Source: an uncultured Aquimarina sp.
GTDB taxonomy: Bacteria > Bacteroidota > Bacteroidia > Flavobacteriales > Flavobacteriaceae
DNA: 64,000 bases
NCBI GenBank assembly: GCA_947498815.1
Contig: CANMLU010000003.1
Span: 248,001-312,000 of the forward strand
Direction: 5' to 3'
In this document: positions 26,522 to 36,593 of the stretch, piece after piece
Layout: each line of letters opens with the position of its first letter
Numbering within the stretch: the stretch's first letter is position 1
Notes under the pieces: model-generated
Database searches by the model: none
Told to the model about the DNA's origin: nothing
The model's input: the letters and a program-made list of their open reading frames with translations, nothing else
Program-made: the position numbers and the translations under genes

Positions 26522-28453
26522 CTAGAGTTCACAACTATCATTTTCATCTTTTTCAAATCTAAAATTTAATGCATCTTCAATAAGGTCACATATTTCTCTT
26601 GGGATAATGGTTAATGGGTTATTAGAGATATTCAAAGCTGTCAAGTCGTCCAACATACCTATTTCACCTGGAATATTTTCTAAATCATTATTTGATAGAT
26701 TAAGCTCTTTAAGATCATTAAGTAATTTAATATCTGATGGGATTTCTTTTAATAAGTTACTTGACAAATCGAGTTTATCTAATCCCATTAATAACCATAA
26801 ATCATCAGGAATTTTATTTAAAGCAGTATTTGACACATTAAGTGTGTCCAAGTTTGTCAAGGTCCATACATCGCTTGGTATACTTTCTAAATCTTTATTA
26901 TTGGATATATCCAGAGATATTAATCCTACTAATTTTCCTAAAGTGTTCTCTGGGATGGTTTTTAATGAATTATCAGATAAGTCACAGAAATTCAACTTAG
27001 TAAGTTTACCAATGGTATTGGGAATAGTTTCTAATACGTTATTCGATAGATCAAACTGAAACCACAGTTCGGTCAAGTTTCCAATCTCATCGGGAATAGA
27101 TTTCAGCAAATTATTTGATAAATCAAGCATCTGCAATTTTGTAAATTCACCAATTTCATTTGGGATTTCGGTTAACGAATTTCCGGATAAATCAAGAATT
27201 TGTAATTCTTTAAGATTTCCTATTTCGATAGGTATTTCTTCTAGAGATATACTTTCCAGACTCAACGTAGTAAGCTTTGTAAGATCACCAATACTTGCAG
27301 GTACTGCTTTCATGAATAGATTTAAATCAAATACTGATAATTTTGTTACTCTTTCATTTTCAATAGTGACCCCTTGCCACTCACTTATATCATCTCTGGA
27401 CCAGCTCGCAAGTGCAAGAGGATTAACCAAAGACCTGGCATTATAAAAGTCGATTAGTGCGGCTTTATCACTTCGTAATGTGTTCATCCTATATACATTT
27501 ACTGCATAAACTGCAGAGCTCCCATCCTCTGCAGTTACAGTAAAATCAACAATGTCAGAAAAGTCAACATTGGATCCTCCATCTACGGTGCTAGTCGCCC
27601 CTTCGGAAATAGTAATATTGAATTCTAAAAAGTCAAAGTTTATATTTTCAGGAAGCGCCAAGGTGACTTCTTTTTTGTACTCATCGATAGTTCCTGTATA
27701 TCTGGTTCCTGAAAGCGTGTTTAAAATCTCGAACCGAATCATTTGTTTGTCACTACTTTTTTCTACCGTTGCCTGTACCGTATAGATTGATGTGTTACCA
27801 TTTTCGGCAATAACCGTATACTTAATCTCGTTATTAAAATTTTGAGTAGTCGATGATTCGGGCGTAATTCCTGCCCCAGTAGCGATTTCAATAGTAGGCT
27901 TAAGTCGATCCAGTATCGTTCCGCTTTTAAATTCTGCAGTAATGACCTTAGTGTCTTCATTAATTTTGGCGATTACATTTTCGGTTAGCACTCCGTCATT
28001 ATCCGATACAAAAAATCTAAACGATCTAATACTACTGTCGGTACCGGGTTCTAATGAAACTACTATGGTATATTCTGTGCTAGAACCAATGTCAGCGCTT
28101 ATTTCGTAGGTAACTTCTCTTTCAAAATTTCTGGCAATTTCCGGATCTGGAAATACCCTCAAATCGTTCTCAACAATTATATTCGGAATTAATCTCCTTA
28201 TAGTTGTTCCCGAAGGTAAAACGGCCGAAACAATCTTTGTTTCATGATTTATTTCTGCGGTTATATCCACTTCTAAGGCTTCATTATCAGAGGCCAAAAA
28301 CTGAAATGAAGTAATCCTATTAGTAGGTTGTTTCGGGTTTTCTTGATCAGTATCATCACTACCACACCCAAGTAAGAAAGTGATTGCAAGAGTAGTAAAA
28401 AAAAGGTTTCGTATGAGTGTGTTTTTTAGTAAGCCTTGTTCTAATATCATCAT
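26522..28453 (-). CDS. Leucine-rich-repeat lipoprotein with DUF5018-like repeats
   Basis: 643 residues. The lipobox is FLLGC (Cys30). Residues about 45-320 hold three similar beta-rich units of about 85 residues with the pattern ITSFQFLASDN...INHETKIVSAVLPSGTTI...LIPNIIV...YTIVVSLE, as in DUF5018-type repeats of Bacteroidota surface proteins. After a link containing NALASWSRDDISEWQGVTI (an LRR cap) come about 11 leucine-rich repeats of the type LxxLDLSxNxLxxIPxxIGxL. It is probably displayed on the outer membrane and may bind proteins or glycans. The first Met pair is used; a start at LIRNLFF is less likely. Confidence 0.82.
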   Translation of the reverse strand: MMILEQGLLKNTLIRNLFFTTLAITFLLGCGSDDTDQENPKQPTNRITSFQFLASDNEALEVDITAEINHETKIVSAVLPSGTTIRRLIPNIIVENDLRVFPDPEIARNFEREVTYEISADIGSSTEYTIVVSLEPGTDSSIRSFRFFVSDNDGVLTENVIAKINEDTKVITAEFKSGTILDRLKPTIEIATGAGITPESSTTQNFNNEIKYTVIAENGNTSIYTVQATVEKSSDKQMIRFEILNTLSGTRYTGTIDEYKKEVTLALPENINFDFLEFNITISEGATSTVDGGSNVDFSDIVDFTVTAEDGSSAVYAVNVYRMNTLRSDKAALIDFYNARSLVNPLALASWSRDDISEWQGVTIENERVTKLSVFDLNLFMKAVPASIGDLTKLTTLSLESISLEEIPIEIGNLKELQILDLSGNSLTEIPNEIGEFTKLQMLDLSNNLLKSIPDEIGNLTELWFQFDLSNNVLETIPNTIGKLTKLNFCDLSDNSLKTIPENTLGKLVGLISLDISNNKDLESIPSDVWTLTNLDTLNVSNTALNKIPDDLWLLMGLDKLDLSSNLLKEIPSDIKLLNDLKELNLSNNDLENIPGEIGMLDDLTALNISNNPLTIIPREICDLIEDALNFRFEKDENDSCEL

Positions 28454-28947
28454 GTCAAACAGAAATTAAACACAAAAAAAGATCTTTCTGAGTTCATATT
28501 AATACCACAATTTATATTAGGTTGGAAATCATACAATATCGACATATTTCATTTTATATCTGGTATTTTTCAGGTTAGCAAAAACTTTGTAAACGATCAA
28601 ACCATACTGCCATTAAACGTACAAAATGCAAACAAGAAAAAGTTTTCCGAAACCAGAATTTGCAAAATATGGGTGCGAGTTTGCATTTCACATCATTTGA
28701 TCAAAAATTGGTTTTACCGACAGAGATTAATTTTACTAAGCACAAATACAAACACCTGTACGACAGTTATTTAACTTAAATTTAAGTTCTTTTTATTCTA
28801 AAATTCAAATTTTTGGTTCAAAATTAATGGCTTAATTATTGAATCAACCACTGTAAGACCACATTCAATTGTATTAATAGTAAAAAGTGAGGTGGGGTTT
28901 TTTACTTTAATAGCGTTTAATACAAAAGAAAATGAATATCTGTACAT
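28454..28947. other. Intergenic region between divergent LRR and LytTR genes
   Basis: About 490 bases. A 10-bp inverted repeat is visible (AAATGCAAAC at 28624-28633 and GTTTGCATTT at 28679-28688). A short hairpin AGTAAAAA/TTTTTACT lies at 28879-28906, 42 bases before the LytTR gene. No coding frame or standard promoter stands out. Confidence 0.4.
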
Positions 28948-29706
28948 ATGATTAAAGCCATAATTGTTGATGATGAACAACCGGCAATTGATACCCTAAA
29001 ATGGGAATTGAACATGCACTGTAATGAGTTGGAAATCGTTTCGGCTTTTACAAGTTCTCAAGCTGCAATAAAGGCTATCGACCAGCATAAGCCCGATGTA
29101 GTATTGCTCGATATAGAAATGCCAGAAATGGATGGTTTTCAGCTTTTGGAAAAAGTGTCCTATAACAATTTTGATATCATTTTTACAACAGCCTATGACG
29201 AATATGCAATAAAAGCATTTAGACTTGATGCAATTGATTATCTACTCAAACCTATTGAAAAAGATGAGTTGTGTAAAGCTATTGGAAAAGTCAAACGTAA
29301 TAAGATCAATAAGAATCTTGGCGCTAATCTCAAGCACATATTAGAAGGGAAATTTTTATACCATGAATATGAGAACCATAGTAATTATAAAATTGCATTA
29401 CCTATGGATCAAAAAATACTCCTGGTAAGTCCGAATAACATTTTGTATTGCGAATCTGATGGAAGTTATACCTATATTATAATGACTAATGGCAAAAAGC
29501 ATATGATTTCAAAGAACCTGAAGCAATTGGCTAAACAACTTAGTGATCAATACTTTATAAGAATTCATCAATCCTTTATCATTAACCTCAATGCTATAAA
29601 AAAATATCATCAAGGAAACGGTGGCGAAGTTATTCTTAATAACGGAGATACCTTGCCCGTTTCCAGAAGCAAAAAGCAAGATTTGCTCAAATTTATTTTT
29701 AACTAA
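28948..29706 (+). CDS. LytTR-family response regulator
   Basis: 252 residues. The receiver domain has the acidic pair in IIVDDEQPA (Asp8/Asp9), the phosphorylation site in VVLLDIEMPEMDGF (Asp55), and TTAYDEYAIKAF with the conserved lysine in LLKPIEKDEL. The C-terminal LytTR DNA-binding domain shows ILYCESDGSYTYIIMTNGKKH, LKQLAKQLSDQYFIRIHQSFIIN and NGDTLPVSRSKKQDLL. No LytS-type histidine kinase gene lies next to it, so it is an orphan in this window. LytTR proteins bind paired direct repeats; targets cannot be named. Confidence 0.9.
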   Translation: MIKAIIVDDEQPAIDTLKWELNMHCNELEIVSAFTSSQAAIKAIDQHKPDVVLLDIEMPEMDGFQLLEKVSYNNFDIIFTTAYDEYAIKAFRLDAIDYLLKPIEKDELCKAIGKVKRNKINKNLGANLKHILEGKFLYHEYENHSNYKIALPMDQKILLVSPNNILYCESDGSYTYIIMTNGKKHMISKNLKQLAKQLSDQYFIRIHQSFIINLNAIKKYHQGNGGEVILNNGDTLPVSRSKKQDLLKFIFN

Positions 29707-29970
29707 CCCGAAAAGCAGAACGAGAATAGAAAAATCCAAACCTAATCAGGCATTAGGCATTCGTAGACTCGAAAAGATGCTCTTACAACATTTTAAAGGA
29801 ACTTGAGAGACAGCTATTATCTACGAGAATTGTACTAATGGTAAAGAATTAGCTAAGTATAGGGATGGAGTGCGGTTGTTTTAATCTATTGAGATTTTAA
29901 TCTTAAGTTTGTAGCGTTAAAAACTAAAAAGATATATCTTTTATCCAATTGTTCGCAAACATTAAAACTG

Positions 29971-30768
29971 ATGAAAAAAATAGTAATCATATTACTTCTA
30001 ATAACAAGTTTTGTCTTTGGGCAAGAAATAAAATATCATACTCCATATACTGACTTAAAAAGTGGAGAGTATTACTATCTGTTTGGAGATAACGTGAAGT
30101 TCAGAAAACTTCCTGATACAAAATCTGATGTATTAGAACTTCTAAAAATTGGAACGGAGATTCAAGTCCTTAAAAAATCAGAAGAAACCCTAAAATACAA
30201 TGGAATTGAATCATATTTCTACCAAGTTAAATACAAAAACCAAATTGGTTATATCCTAGGAGGTTTAATATCATTGGAGAAAAAAGAAAGAGGCAATTCT
30301 AAATTTCTTTTTACTTACAAAAAGGACCAGGACAGATACTCAATCATAACTCGACATATCAACGAAAAATCTGAAATTACAGAAGCTATCACACAATTAA
30401 CCACGAATGACTTCTCTATTGAATTGTATAGTAATAAAGGAATTGATGGAATAGACAATATACTTTTTATTAACTATCTGGCAGAAGCTTGTGGTGTTGA
30501 TGGTGGTGGCATATATTTCTTTCAATTAAATGATAAGCTTAAAAAAGTTTTTGAAATATCCCAAGTTTCGGATGCTGGAGTCTACTGGTTATCTGAGGAT
30601 CTAATCTTTCCAGAAGATAAAGATGGTGTAAAGGGTAAAATAGTATACCAAAAGGAGCTTGGAAACTATAAGGATGAAACTACGAATTGGACAGAAATAA
30701 ATAAAGTAAATCGAGAATTAGAATGGAAAGATGGTGAAATTCTTCCAAAGCTAGAATCTGAAAATTAA
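29971..30768 (+). CDS. Secreted SH3-domain hypothetical protein
   Basis: 265 residues with a signal peptide (KKIVIILLLITSFVFGQ). Residues about 30-95 look like a bacterial SH3-type domain: DNVKFRKLPDTKSDVLELLKIGTEIQVL and FYQVKYKNQIGYILGGLIS. The rest contains GIDGIDNILFINYLAEACGVDGGGIYFFQ, a beta-rich region without a family that I know. It is probably periplasmic or surface located. It is the first of a run of plus-strand accessory genes with AT-rich composition. A small hairpin (TCAACTTT/AAAGTTGA) lies 47 bases after its stop. Confidence 0.7.
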   Translation: MKKIVIILLLITSFVFGQEIKYHTPYTDLKSGEYYYLFGDNVKFRKLPDTKSDVLELLKIGTEIQVLKKSEETLKYNGIESYFYQVKYKNQIGYILGGLISLEKKERGNSKFLFTYKKDQDRYSIITRHINEKSEITEAITQLTTNDFSIELYSNKGIDGIDNILFINYLAEACGVDGGGIYFFQLNDKLKKVFEISQVSDAGVYWLSEDLIFPEDKDGVKGKIVYQKELGNYKDETTNWTEINKVNRELEWKDGEILPKLESEN

Positions 30769-30840
30769 AAATGTTTGTCAACACCAGGTGAAAAAAGGAA
30801 GCAATTATCCAAACTCAACTTTTTGGCTCAGAAAGTTGAT

Positions 30841-30862
30841 CAGTTCCGAAAAATGAAACTGG
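30841..30862 (+). repeat. Intergenic repeat copy 1
   Basis: CAGTTCCGAAAAATGAAACTG is an imperfect inverted repeat (CAGTT...AACTG). A copy differing by one base in this core stands at 31681, exactly 840 bases away, also just upstream of a gene. Confidence 0.6.
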
Positions 30863-30898
30863 GATATTATACATTTGTTCTGAAACTTTACCCAACAT

Positions 30899-31648
30899 TT
30901 GAAGAAAACTTATAAAATAAATAGTGGATTACTTAAAATTCTATTAAAAGAGAATCTAATTTTAGTAATTATACTTATAATCTTTACTCCTATTTATTAT
31001 TATTTAAGAGACGGGAAAATGTTTGACCTAGACTCTATGTTTATCTTAATCATGTTGGGTATAATATTTGTTTTCAATTTCCCATCCATTTTACTATTAA
31101 TGGACTATTATCAAGAAAATAAAGACATAATCTTAGGAATTAATTCTGAATCTAACTTAATAGAGATCAGGAAAAACGGAATAACAAAAAGGTATAAGCT
31201 TACCGAAATTGAATCATCAACATATAACTTAGGGGAGTATTATCAAAATAGGATAGACAACGCTGCTCGGTGGTCAATGCTCCACTCTGACTTTGGATAT
31301 TGGGATTTGAAATTTGAGGACAAAGAAAGATACTATATATCGAACTTTCTTATTGATTTTCTTCATGACGAGCCATTTATCGAAAATACCGAGTATAGAT
31401 TTCGGATGTTTCCATTCATAGATAAATCGAAATCAAAAAAAGCGATGGAACTTAAAGAAATTCAAGAAATGGAAAGAGTTGCTAAATTAAGAGAAAACTA
31501 TGCCTACAAAACGATTGCAGAATTGAAATATATAATTGAAAATAAAGAAAAATACCAAGATAGCGCCGTAAATGTAGCACAGGAGATTTTAAATAAAAAA
31601 ACGTTAAGTAATTCCCATATTCATTATAATCGTGCAAGGAATGAGTAG
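30899..31648 (+). CDS. Hypothetical membrane protein (TTG start)
   Basis: 249 residues from a TTG codon; the next in-frame ATG lies past the first membrane helix. Two hydrophobic helices (ENLILVIILIIFTPIYYYL and MFILIMLGIIFVFNFPSILLL) are followed by a soluble domain with FGYWDLKFEDKERYYISNFL, which resembles PH-like membrane-associated domains only in general shape. The end is charged and helical (KEIQEMERVAKLRENYAYK). No family assigned. The repeat element at 30841 lies 37 bases upstream. Confidence 0.6.
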   Translation: MKKTYKINSGLLKILLKENLILVIILIIFTPIYYYLRDGKMFDLDSMFILIMLGIIFVFNFPSILLLMDYYQENKDIILGINSESNLIEIRKNGITKRYKLTEIESSTYNLGEYYQNRIDNAARWSMLHSDFGYWDLKFEDKERYYISNFLIDFLHDEPFIENTEYRFRMFPFIDKSKSKKAMELKEIQEMERVAKLRENYAYKTIAELKYIIENKEKYQDSAVNVAQEILNKKTLSNSHIHYNRARNE

Positions 31649-31680
31649 AGAACTACCATTACAACTTATAAAGTAATTAG

Positions 31681-31702
31681 CAGTTCCGAAAAACGAAACT
31701 GA
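31681..31702 (+). repeat. Intergenic repeat copy 2
   Basis: CAGTTCCGAAAAACGAAACTG, the second copy of the element at 30841, placed between the membrane protein and the M48 peptidase gene. Confidence 0.6.
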
Positions 31703-31767
31703 GATGGTTTAAATTTGCTTACTACCAATTTATAATATCTTTGGCCAATATAATTTTAGAATAGAAT

Positions 31768-33840
31768 ATGATCAAAAAGAACATCAAACTATCCTCAGAA
31801 TTTAAAACTCAAACTACAAAAGCAATAGTATCAATTGTTACATTCGTAATCGTATACCTTCTAATTTTTCTCCTGTCTGTTGCTTTAACAGCATTGTGTG
31901 TATACGGAGGTGTTATGATAGCAATTACAATTCCTAGACTTTTTGGAATAGCTTTAGGAATTGGTCTGGCAAGCTTAGGGTTTCTTGTGCTTTTCTTTTT
32001 ATTGAAATTCCTTTTCAAATCCAATAAAATGGATCGTTCTCATCTTCATGAGATAACTAAAAAAAATGAACCGAAATTATTCCAAATGATTAATGAAATT
32101 GTAGAAGCCGTAGGAACAGACTTTCCTAAGAGAGTCTATTTATCTACAGAGGTAAATGCTTCTGTTTTTTATGATTCAAATTTTTGGAGCATGTTTTTTC
32201 CCGTAAAGAAAAACTTACATATAGGGCTTGGTTTAGTAAACTCAATACGCGAGGAAGAATTAAAAGCAATACTGGCTCATGAGTTTGGTCATTTTTCACA
32301 GCGAACAATGCGAGTTGGGAGTTATGTTTATAATGTCAACCAAGTAATTTTTAATATGCTCTATGACAATGATTCATATAATAAAGTAGTTCAGGATTGG
32401 GCTGGTGCCAGTGGGTATTTCTCCATATTTGTGATCGTTGCAATAAAAATCGTTGAAGGTATACAGTGGATTCTACGCATCATGTATGGTGTGGTTAATA
32501 AAAGTTATTTAGCACTATCAAGAGAAATGGAATTTCATGCCGATGAAATAGCCGCAAATGTTACAGGTTATGGACCTCTTAAGAGTTCACTTCTTAGGAT
32601 GACTTTGGCCGATTATTCTTTTAATTCGGTTTTGTCTTTTTATGAGGGAAAAATATCCGAAAACTTAAAAAGTGAGAACATTTTTAAGGAACACAAATTT
32701 TTACAAAACTTTTTAGCAAAAGAGGATAATCTACCCATCTTAAATAATCTACCTGAAGTTACCTTAGAAGAATTAAATAAGTTTAATAAATCCAAATTGG
32801 TGATAAAAGATCAATGGACATCACACCCAAGTACCGAAGATAGAATCAAAAGACTAGAAGCAACGAATATTTTGTCTAAACAAAATACAAGCAACCTGGC
32901 AAGCGAATTGTTTTATGATATTGAAAAAACTCAAAAGCAACTTACCAAAGAACTTTTTAAGAAGGTAGAATATCCTGAAAAACCCATATCAAATTCCCTA
33001 GGGGATTTTAAGTTAGAATTTAAGAAGGAGTTTGTAAAAAACACATTCTCTAAAGTGTTTAATGGCTATTATGATGATAAAAACCCAATACCATTTAACA
33101 TTGATGAATGCAAGGTTTCAGAGTCTAAAAAATCGATTGAGGATCTATTTTCAGGCAAAATAATCAATTCGATTTATAGTGCAATTGCTCTTGAAAATGA
33201 TATTGAAGGTATTAAACAGATTGCATACAAAACATTAAAGGTTAAAACTTTTGATTATGATGGGAAGAAGTATAAACAAAAAGATAGCAACACATTAATT
33301 CTACAACTTCAGAAAGAATTAGAAGAGATAAATGAGAAAATAAAGCAAAATGATATTAACATTTATAACTTCTTTATTGATGCTGAAATTAAAAAGAATA
33401 ATACAAATAAAATAAAAGAACTTTATTCCAAATTCTTTGGATTTGAAATAGAATATAATTCTAAGATTGAGATTTTTACGAAGTTATCCGATAAGCTTCA
33501 ATTTATTAATTTCACTACTCCATTCGACGAAATTAAATCAAATTTCAGGAATATTAAATCGTTAGAGTCTGAATTAAAAGATGGTATTAAACAATTATTG
33601 AGTAGTAACATCTATACTTCTGAAATATCCAAAGAAATGAAAGACAACTTTGAATCATATATCTCTGAAGAATTACAATATTTTGGACATGAAAGATATT
33701 TTGACAATAATTTAGAAATCCTCTTTGCCTCTTTGAATAACTATGGTTATTTATTATCAAGAGGTTACTTTATTACTAAAAAAGAATTATTAGATTACAA
33801 AGTATCAATACTAGAAAATTCCACTTCAAAACCTATATAA
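31768..33840 (+). CDS. Membrane-bound M48-family metallopeptidase
   Basis: 690 residues. Two N-terminal hydrophobic helices (IVSIVTFVIVYLLIFLLSVAL and the following glycine-rich one) precede the zinc peptidase domain: HEFGH at residues 171-175 in ILAHEFGHFSQRTM, and a third ligand region SREMEFHADEIAANVTGYG. A later SHPSTEDRIKRLEA segment is usual in HtpX/Ste24-like M48 enzymes. The C-terminal about 330 residues are helical and have no known domain; they make it longer than HtpX. It probably cleaves membrane or periplasm-facing proteins. A short secreted-protein gene follows. Confidence 0.87.
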   Translation: MIKKNIKLSSEFKTQTTKAIVSIVTFVIVYLLIFLLSVALTALCVYGGVMIAITIPRLFGIALGIGLASLGFLVLFFLLKFLFKSNKMDRSHLHEITKKNEPKLFQMINEIVEAVGTDFPKRVYLSTEVNASVFYDSNFWSMFFPVKKNLHIGLGLVNSIREEELKAILAHEFGHFSQRTMRVGSYVYNVNQVIFNMLYDNDSYNKVVQDWAGASGYFSIFVIVAIKIVEGIQWILRIMYGVVNKSYLALSREMEFHADEIAANVTGYGPLKSSLLRMTLADYSFNSVLSFYEGKISENLKSENIFKEHKFLQNFLAKEDNLPILNNLPEVTLEELNKFNKSKLVIKDQWTSHPSTEDRIKRLEATNILSKQNTSNLASELFYDIEKTQKQLTKELFKKVEYPEKPISNSLGDFKLEFKKEFVKNTFSKVFNGYYDDKNPIPFNIDECKVSESKKSIEDLFSGKIINSIYSAIALENDIEGIKQIAYKTLKVKTFDYDGKKYKQKDSNTLILQLQKELEEINEKIKQNDINIYNFFIDAEIKKNNTNKIKELYSKFFGFEIEYNSKIEIFTKLSDKLQFINFTTPFDEIKSNFRNIKSLESELKDGIKQLLSSNIYTSEISKEMKDNFESYISEELQYFGHERYFDNNLEILFASLNNYGYLLSRGYFITKKELLDYKVSILENSTSKPI

Positions 33841-33893
33841 CTCACTTTTACGGTTAATCATATTTTCGAAAAATAAAATTAATAATAATTACT

Positions 33894-34572
33894 ATGAAAC
33901 AGATTTCGTCAAGATTATATATGATCCTCATTTTCTTTAGTCTTCAGCTCAATGCCCAAGATTTTTTTGAAGGAGAACTTAATTATAGTGTTACCTATGA
34001 AGTACTGAATAAGAATATTCCTATATCTCTTCTAGAGAGAGAAATGGGAACTACATTTAGTGCTTATGTAAAAGAAGACAAGTACATTATGACGTACAAT
34101 TCAAAAGGTGATCTCGGTTGGAGTAAGACAATAATTCGATTGGATGAAGGATATGGTTATATAGAATATGAGAAATCAGATACAATTTATAAGTATTCAC
34201 TAAATGACAACAAAAATAAGTTGATAAAGGTTTCTCGAAATTCAATGGATCAAAAAAAAAATACTTGATGAAATGTGTGAATCAATTACCTTAAAGTATG
34301 AATCTACAGATCCGAGTTCGGCATTTAAGATTACCGATGGTAAACACTATTTTAATCCTAAATACAAATTGAATTACGAAAAATACAAGAATTATACTTC
34401 TGGATTCTGGAATCTATATGTAAAAGAGTCCGGGGCAATAAGTATACGTAATGAACATTTGTATGAGGGAATGTTCAAATCTGTGTCACAAGCAGTTAGC
34501 GTAATTGAAAAAAAGGTTCCTGAAGAGCTTTTTATTATTAATGAAAGTAAAATTATAAAAGTAGCAGAGTAA
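33894..34572 (+). pseudogene. Frameshifted secreted protein gene (GLPGLI/DUF4412-like)
   Basis: The first frame gives a signal peptide (MILIFFSLQLNAQ) and a beta-rich part (FFEGELNYSVTYEVLNKN, AYVKEDKYIMTYNSKGDL), ending soon after a run of ten A at 34252-34261. The second frame, starting at 34273, continues with TLKYESTDPSSAFKITDGKHYFNPKY. Removing one A would read ...DQKKILDEMCESITLKY... and join both parts into one protein of about 225 residues. The pattern resembles GLPGLI/DUF4412-type secreted proteins. It may be a broken gene, a phase-variable gene or a sequencing error in a homopolymer. Confidence 0.72.
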
Positions 34573-34801
34573 AGAAGAATAAATACCCATATGATTATTT
34601 TAAGGTATACGCTTAGTTTTGTATGTTCAAAAAAAGATTTTAAATTTTAGACATGGATAGTAGCACGACAGAACAATAAAGAGACATTTTATGAGAGTGC
34701 TCAAAAGCCAAAACAAATTCAATAATTTCATGGGTAAGATTTTCCGTTTTTCATAACCACTAGTTATAAATGTATTAATACTAATAATTATAACGAATAT
34801 T

Positions 34802-36376
34802 ATGAAAAACAAGATTCTAGTAGCATTAACTTTTTTTGTTTTCGCAGCATGCGAAAAAGAAGAATTAAATACATTAGGTGATTCTGGTACTGAGAACACA
34901 AACGATGTAAAAGTAGAATATGACTTAACTTCAGAGTTAAAAAAAGATTTTGCTATTGCGCTAGCAGCGGCAGTTAAAGAAAGTAAACCATTACGGTCCT
35001 TAATAAAGGAGGAGGCACTAAAAATGTTTGATAATGATTATGATATTCTATATCATATGATAAAACACACACAATTATCAGATGGGAAAACATTCAGAGA
35101 TGTTTTACTGGATCATTATGAAAATAAAGATCGTTTGTCTCAAATCGAAAGCAGTAGCCCAAAATTGACCATTTTTGTGCCACAATTACCCGAAGATTCT
35201 TTTTCAGCAACATCTTGGGACATCGAAAATGAAATTCCCAAAGTGGCAATTAGAATGTATACTACTAATCATGTACCAATTTTTGATAGTGAAGGCGAGG
35301 AGTTTGTTCTAAAAGGAGGAATTGTTCCAGGTTTCCCTGTACTTGTAATAAAAGAAAACGAGCGTGTTATTGTAGAAGATCAAGATGTAGATGGTAAAAT
35401 GGGGATAGCGAAAGGGGCTAAATTCTCTACCAAAGAGAACGATTTGAGATTTAGATTTTTGAGTGATGCTTTTGACCAAAGTAAACAAAAAACAAGTCCT
35501 AGTACATTTGTAAAAGATTCAAACAAGATGTTTCAAAACATTGATCAAAAAATTATAGATGCATATGAGATATATGAAAATGTTGACGGTTGGCATCGTG
35601 ATTATATTTACTACAATATCACACCAAACAATACTAGGGATCAGTTCTATTATGATTTTCAGGAACATATTAGTTCTTTTCGCTTAAAAGGAACACCTTT
35701 AAATGTTATAGATAGGATATCTGATCAGACCGGTGATCCGGAAATTAATGGAGTCAAAGATAGTCCTTCAGCTTCGAGTTGGACAGGCGGCGGATTTGTG
35801 TTTAAAGTACGAGCCTTAGTAAATGGAAAAAATGGTATTGGTTCGGAGATTATAGACTATTTTGATGCCAGCCCTAACGATTTATTCAATCTTCATTATT
35901 ATAAACATGACATATCTATTGGTAGTTTAAAAATATCTGTTTGGTTACTTGATACAAATAGAATTTCGTTTAAGACTAAAAGATTGAATTTCCCTATTTT
36001 CAACTGGGATTTAAATCAATATGCATCTTCAATAAAAATTGAAATCGAAGAAGTTGATTTAACAGAGACTACTGTTTTGACAGATAAGAGATTTGTAGAG
36101 TTTGCCACTAATTTTGAAATTAGTAGTGGAGCAGGACAGTTACTTAAAAAGGTAGGTTTAAAATTTGGTGCTAGTTATAAAATTAGTGATACACAAACTA
36201 TTCAAAAAACGTTTACAGAAGGTAATGATGAACTGGGGAGTGTACTTGTTAATTTTGCTGATGACGTAATAACTGGTTATCCCAGAGTTCCATTTTTAGG
36301 GCGGTTATATACATTTAGGAATTATTCGGCTGGATTCTTTACGATTACTGTTGAGCCTAAAAGAGTTCAGCCTTAA
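34802..36376 (+). CDS. Large hypothetical lipoprotein
   Basis: 524 residues. The lipobox ends VFAAC (Cys17), followed by an acidic linker. A helical section (KKDFAIALAAAVKESKPLRSLIKEEALKMF is its region) leads into LTIFVPQLPEDSFSATSW and VAIRMYTTNHVPIFDSEGEEF, a motif set I associate with uncharacterised Bacteroidota lipoproteins. The C-terminal half is beta-rich (WTGGGFVFKVRALVNGKN, FFTITVEPKR). No enzymatic motif is seen. It ends at a clear terminator just before the integrated element. Confidence 0.7.
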   Translation: MKNKILVALTFFVFAACEKEELNTLGDSGTENTNDVKVEYDLTSELKKDFAIALAAAVKESKPLRSLIKEEALKMFDNDYDILYHMIKHTQLSDGKTFRDVLLDHYENKDRLSQIESSSPKLTIFVPQLPEDSFSATSWDIENEIPKVAIRMYTTNHVPIFDSEGEEFVLKGGIVPGFPVLVIKENERVIVEDQDVDGKMGIAKGAKFSTKENDLRFRFLSDAFDQSKQKTSPSTFVKDSNKMFQNIDQKIIDAYEIYENVDGWHRDYIYYNITPNNTRDQFYYDFQEHISSFRLKGTPLNVIDRISDQTGDPEINGVKDSPSASSWTGGGFVFKVRALVNGKNGIGSEIIDYFDASPNDLFNLHYYKHDISIGSLKISVWLLDTNRISFKTKRLNFPIFNWDLNQYASSIKIEIEEVDLTETTVLTDKRFVEFATNFEISSGAGQLLKKVGLKFGASYKISDTQTIQKTFTEGNDELGSVLVNFADDVITGYPRVPFLGRLYTFRNYSAGFFTITVEPKRVQP

Positions 36377-36431
36377 ACTATATACATTCTATGATAAAGA
36401 TGTAAATAAAATGCTATTTGCAAAAGAAAAG

Positions 36432-36459
36432 GACCTGTAAAAAGCAGGTCTTTTTTTTT
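36432..36459 (+). terminator. Terminator of the large lipoprotein gene
   Basis: GACCTG pairs with CAGGTC around a 7-base loop, followed by nine T. Confidence 0.9.
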
Positions 36460-36550
36460 CACCTAAATTAATTATTCTTTAGTCTGTTGAAACCATGTTG
36501 AAACCGCAAGAAAAAGAAGAAGCTAAAATATCAATATAGAAAAGTCTAAA

Positions 36551-36590
36551 AACAAAAAAACCCTCAAAATCTAAGGATTAAGAGGGTTTA
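36551..36590 (-). terminator. Original terminator of the tRNA-Leu locus
   Basis: On the minus strand AAACCCTC pairs with GAGGGTTT across 16 bases and is followed by a T-rich tract. It directly follows the 3' end of the tRNA fragment, so it marks the host side of the junction. Confidence 0.75.
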
Positions 36591-36593
36591 AGT

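Noticed and set aside
29707-29970. Possible relic coding sequence ending KELAKYRDGVRLF
   Set aside because: A few codons in one frame look protein-like, but there is a stop upstream, and no family could be matched, so I do not call a pseudogene.
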